Source of the DNA: Mansonella perstans | Lineage: Eukaryota; Nematoda; Chromadorea; Rhabditida; Onchocercidae | NCBI GenBank assembly: GCA_037074765.1 | Contig: JBAMDO010000564.1 | Span: 558,001 to 622,000 of the forward strand | Length of the DNA: 64,000 nucleotides | Direction of reading: 5' to 3' | In this document: positions 61,078 to 64,000 of the stretch, piece after piece | Position numbering within the stretch: position 1 is the stretch's first letter | How the letters are laid out: each line of letters begins with the position of its first letter | Program-made: the position numbers and the translations under genes | Notes under the pieces: model-generated | Databases searched by the model: none | What the model was told of the DNA's origin: nothing | Seen by the model: only the letters and a program-made list of their open reading frames with translations

Positions 61078-61617
61078 ATGCTGAAGTGCCCGATTTGTTT
61101 GGGAACTAGTGGTGGAACACCTGCATTTGCAGCGCTGAAGTGCGGTCATGTATTCCATCGAGATTGCATCTATTCGTGGTTAACGGTCCGTATATATAAG
61201 TGTATCCTTATTTCAGAAATTTTAGTTCAGGGATTACAGTAGCCAAATATGGGGGGAGGAGGGAGGGAGGGGACTAATATTAAAGTATCTGTAAACTCAG
61301 CCATGTAGTTTTTTAACTAGGCTAACAAATATTTTTGCTAACTGAATTAACACCTGAAATTTTCTGAATTATACAAAGCGTCGGAAATAAATGAAGAATG
61401 TGAATTCAGATAGTACTTTGAAGATAATCATACTGCAGAGTTCAACGAGTACTTTTCTGAATAAATTGAACTGTGGCAAATTAAATTTTACTCTACTGAT
61501 AGCTAATGATTATTTCAGACTAATAAGAACACCAAGATCTGTCTAGTTTGTAGAAAATTTGCTGATAACTTCTTGAACTTGTATTTTTATACCAGTCCCG
61601 TGGTTAGTCATTTATGA
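61078..61617 (+). CDS. Small RING-H2 finger protein (E3 ligase type), 3' end uncertain
   Basis: Exon 1 is 61078-61185, starting two bases after an AAAATAG acceptor-like site; exon 2 begins at 61519 after TATTTCAG. The 69-residue product starts at once with CPIC, then KCGHVFHRDC, a following WL, and CLVC: the C-x2-C ... C-x-H-x2-H-x2-C ... C-x2-C pattern of a zinc-binding RING-H2, most like the RING of TRAIP-type ubiquitin ligases. As read, it stops at 61615-61617. Alternatively a donor at GTG|GTTAGT (61603) could join 61898-61917 and 62079-62157, giving 96 residues with a basic tail (KAPPKRKKP). All phases fit, but that extension runs into degenerate repeats. Likely function is ubiquitin transfer; substrate unknown. 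Confidence 0.75.
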
Positions 61618-62566
61618 TAATTTTGTTTCGAATTAATTTTTATAATTTTGAAATAAGTTAATTTGCGCATCAGCAAAAATATTTTTGCCCGAGATTCAAC
61701 GGTCGAAAAATACTAAATAATATCTGAGAAATTGAAAAAACAAGAATTGAGTATTGTAAATAAAGTTTATGTTTTCCATTGAAATAGATTCCATCGAAAT
61801 ACCATTTTGAAATCAATTGATTTTACTTTAAATGCATGAAGGTATAAATGGTATTAACAAAGTTCGGTGTTTGCAAAAAACTAACATACGAGTGCAGCAA
61901 AAAGCCCCACCAAAACGGTATGAATATTTTAGAATTAAAAATAGAATTTATCGTATCAGAACTGGATTGGAAAGTTTTAAATTAAGATCAATTTAATTTA
62001 CTGATACATTCATTACACAAAAAAAAAAGCTAGTTAGGAACTATTTGGCTTTCACCACTTTGGAGCCTCTTTTTCTAGAAAGAAGCCAATATGTTCGATA
62101 CAACTACAACCTACAAAAAAAGTAATACGAGCTTCGATCTACCAAACATCAATATGAGCTTCTACCACACATCTACCATCTACCACACAATGATACGAAC
62201 TTCCATCTATCGGTCATAGTTCATATACTAACAACCATTATGGTTACGAGCCAGATGATTATGAAATTTCATTAAGTGGCCTTTTGAATCTTACTTACAT
62301 GACAGTGTTGGGCATTTTTATATTTCTGCGTATATTTGTCAAGTAATTCTATGAAAATTTGAAAATTTTCAAATTTTCAAAAATCAATTTCAACACATTG
62401 CAAAATTTCATCAATTTCTGGATAATTTCATTTGCATTCTCGTTGAATATTAAAAAAAGGATCAATGAATCGTCATAATAGAACGCAAAAATTCTACTTT
62501 TAAATTAAACTCATTTTCATGATCTCAACAATATTTTTAGAATTTGCATTTAAATTTATGTCGTGA

Positions 62567-62630
62567 ATTTGTATGTAATTAATTTTATTCATACTGATAA
62601 ATTTGTATGTAATTAATGGCATTCATACCA
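62567..62630. repeat. Imperfect tandem duplication
   Basis: Two copies of about 33 bp sharing TTTGTATGTAATTAAT followed by an ATTCATAC core. Confidence 0.75.
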
Positions 62631-62964
62631 CTCACAAGCTATTATCAATGATAATGAAGTTTTTAGTTTGTTTCTTCATATGATATTATAATTAACTTAT
62701 TTGGCTATGCTTGAAAGGCTCGATAATTTGTACAATCTCTTAATGAATCCCGGTTCCTTCCATTAATAATATGATCGCTTTATCGCTATTTCATTTTACT
62801 GTTGCGCTTAATTGTAGAAATCTTCATCTTATATGAGGTGTTCTGTGTCTGTATGTGTTTGTATGTAAATTTGTTTTTTTTTTTTAAATCCGTTCAATTA
62901 TCACTCAGTTATAACACTGTCACCACATTTAAAAGGCAGTTGAAAAAATCAATTACACGGAGAA

Positions 62965-63045
62965 ATATTTAAAGAGAAAGAGATGGAAGAAGCGAAAGAG
63001 GAAAATATTTAAAGAGAAAGAAATGGAAGGAGAGAAAGAAAGAAA
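62965..63045. repeat. Purine-rich imperfect tandem repeat
   Basis: Two copies of about 40 bp, each starting AATATTTAAAGAGAAAGA and continuing ATGGAAG, then a GA-rich tail. Confidence 0.8.
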
Positions 63046-64000
63046 AATTTTTAAAAATTTGAAAATGTAACGTCATTTTACACGTTACGTAGCTTTTTAA
63101 AAAGTCATGGATAATTTTTTTTGGTTTCAAAAAAATTTCATTTCGTCCATTCACTTCAGCTAAACCTACTATTAATCTAATGTTTTGACTGCCTAGTCTA
63201 AAAATTGATTCAAATTCAATATTCAAAACACATTTAATGATTATCAAGGATAAGGAGATATTATTTTTCAACCTTACTTTCACTTCATTCTTTCCCCTCA
63301 AGGTTTTTTTCTGAAGAAAAGAAGCATCAAATTGTCGATATTATAAAACGAAACGTTATTGAGTGACTAAATGCAATTAGCATCTAAAGATAATATTTGT
63401 TTCCGTACTTCTCATAAATTGAAGTTTAGAAAACGTAGATTTGTTAACGCTATCAAATTCTAATGGTCATTTAAAAATTTTGGAAAAAAAATTTACTTGA
63501 ACGGGAATTCCACATTTTGAAAAGTCTGCTTTCGTATTATAAATTTAAGTTTGCCATAATATTCTTCGAATCGGTAAGTTAGTGTTTTCAGTAAATTTAA
63601 ATCACAATATCTCCAGTTTATACAGATTCAATTTTCAAGTACATAATGTTTTAGAAGCATTGTAGTCTTAGTAAATCAAAATCAACTGCCTTAAAATTGA
63701 ATCTGCCAATAGTGCACAAAAATTTCACGTCAATTTCGAAATTTATTTTAGACCAAGCTTAACTTGTCGAAGTTTGCAAAAGTTTGAATTTAGGATTTTC
63801 TAACAAGTAAAAATGTTTCATTTTACACTAATTTGTTATATTCATTTCATTTTAATCTTTTATCTTTTCCATGAGGAATTTTTATTTGTGTAGAAAAATG
63901 CTGTAATTCCCTGCAGCAACAAAATGCTTTGAAATTGTTTAATAGACTTTTCGGCACGATGTATACTTACGTCGTAATTTCCTAGCATCGCGCTATTCAT

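Larger units (their letters stand above)
61618..64000. other. Right end: AT-rich DNA with degenerate repeats
   Basis: No supported gene apart from the possible RING extension. Degenerate copies of a GAGCTTC..TCTACCA motif lie at 62120-62215. A roughly 33-bp near-duplicate with TTTGTATGTAATTAAT lies at 62567-62630. A purine-rich near-duplicate with ATATTTAAAGAGAAAG lies at 62965-63045. The minus-strand 110-codon frame at 62969-63301 is mostly translated repeat and low-complexity sequence. Confidence 0.5.

Noticed and set aside
62969..63301. Minus-strand 110-codon frame
   Set aside because: Its 3' part is a translation of the purine-rich tandem repeat, and there is no recognisable domain.
1..64000. 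Transposase, integrase, CRISPR arrays, bacterial operons, tRNA or rRNA genes
   Set aside because: None seen on a reading of both strands. A short rRNA-like match at 12835-12889 is too small to call an rRNA gene. tRNA detection by eye is not exhaustive.

Overview
The window looks like a piece of a clade III (filarial/spirurid) nematode chromosome. The DNA is AT-rich, genes are cut by many short introns ending in TTTCAG or TTTTAG, and several start codons sit 1-3 bases after an acceptor-like site, as expected where a spliced leader is added in trans. All gene models were assembled by hand from frame, splice sites and remembered family patterns; no search was run.

Layout. (1) 419-3020, plus strand: a complete 7-exon gene for CIAO3/NARFL (C. 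elegans oxy-4), the iron-hydrogenase-like factor of cytosolic Fe-S assembly. (2) 3544-6995, minus strand: a complete 9-exon gene for the WD40 ribosome-assembly protein GRWD1, convergent with gene 1. (3) 6996-22456: about 15.4 kb with no assignable gene. It holds a 39-bp minisatellite, a long foldback, several hairpins, microsatellites and two orphan exon-like islands. (4) 22457-59023, plus strand: one giant gene, modelled as 60 exons and 4,749 codons before the stop, for the hemidesmosome receptor myotactin (LET-805). It has a signal peptide, about 37 fibronectin type III (FN3) domains, one transmembrane segment and a cytoplasmic tail of about 545 residues. All 60 exon phases close without a frameshift. 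(5) 61078-61617 (possibly to 62157), plus strand: a small RING-H2 gene. (6) The rest of the right end is AT-rich with degenerate repeats.

The genes do not form a pathway. From memory, oxy-4 and the GRWD1 gene both lie on clone Y54H5A in C. elegans chromosome III, where let-805 also lies, so the window may keep an old linkage group.

The richest material is inside the myotactin gene. There is a six-domain FN3 super-repeat with a recurring cysteine pair at unit boundaries, a highly charged predicted helix inside the ectodomain, a symmetrical exon carrying a furin-type site, and a membrane-proximal domain resembling that of LAR-type receptor phosphatases. The tail carries four GYxxG[FL] repeats, and several possible alternative 3' ends are visible.
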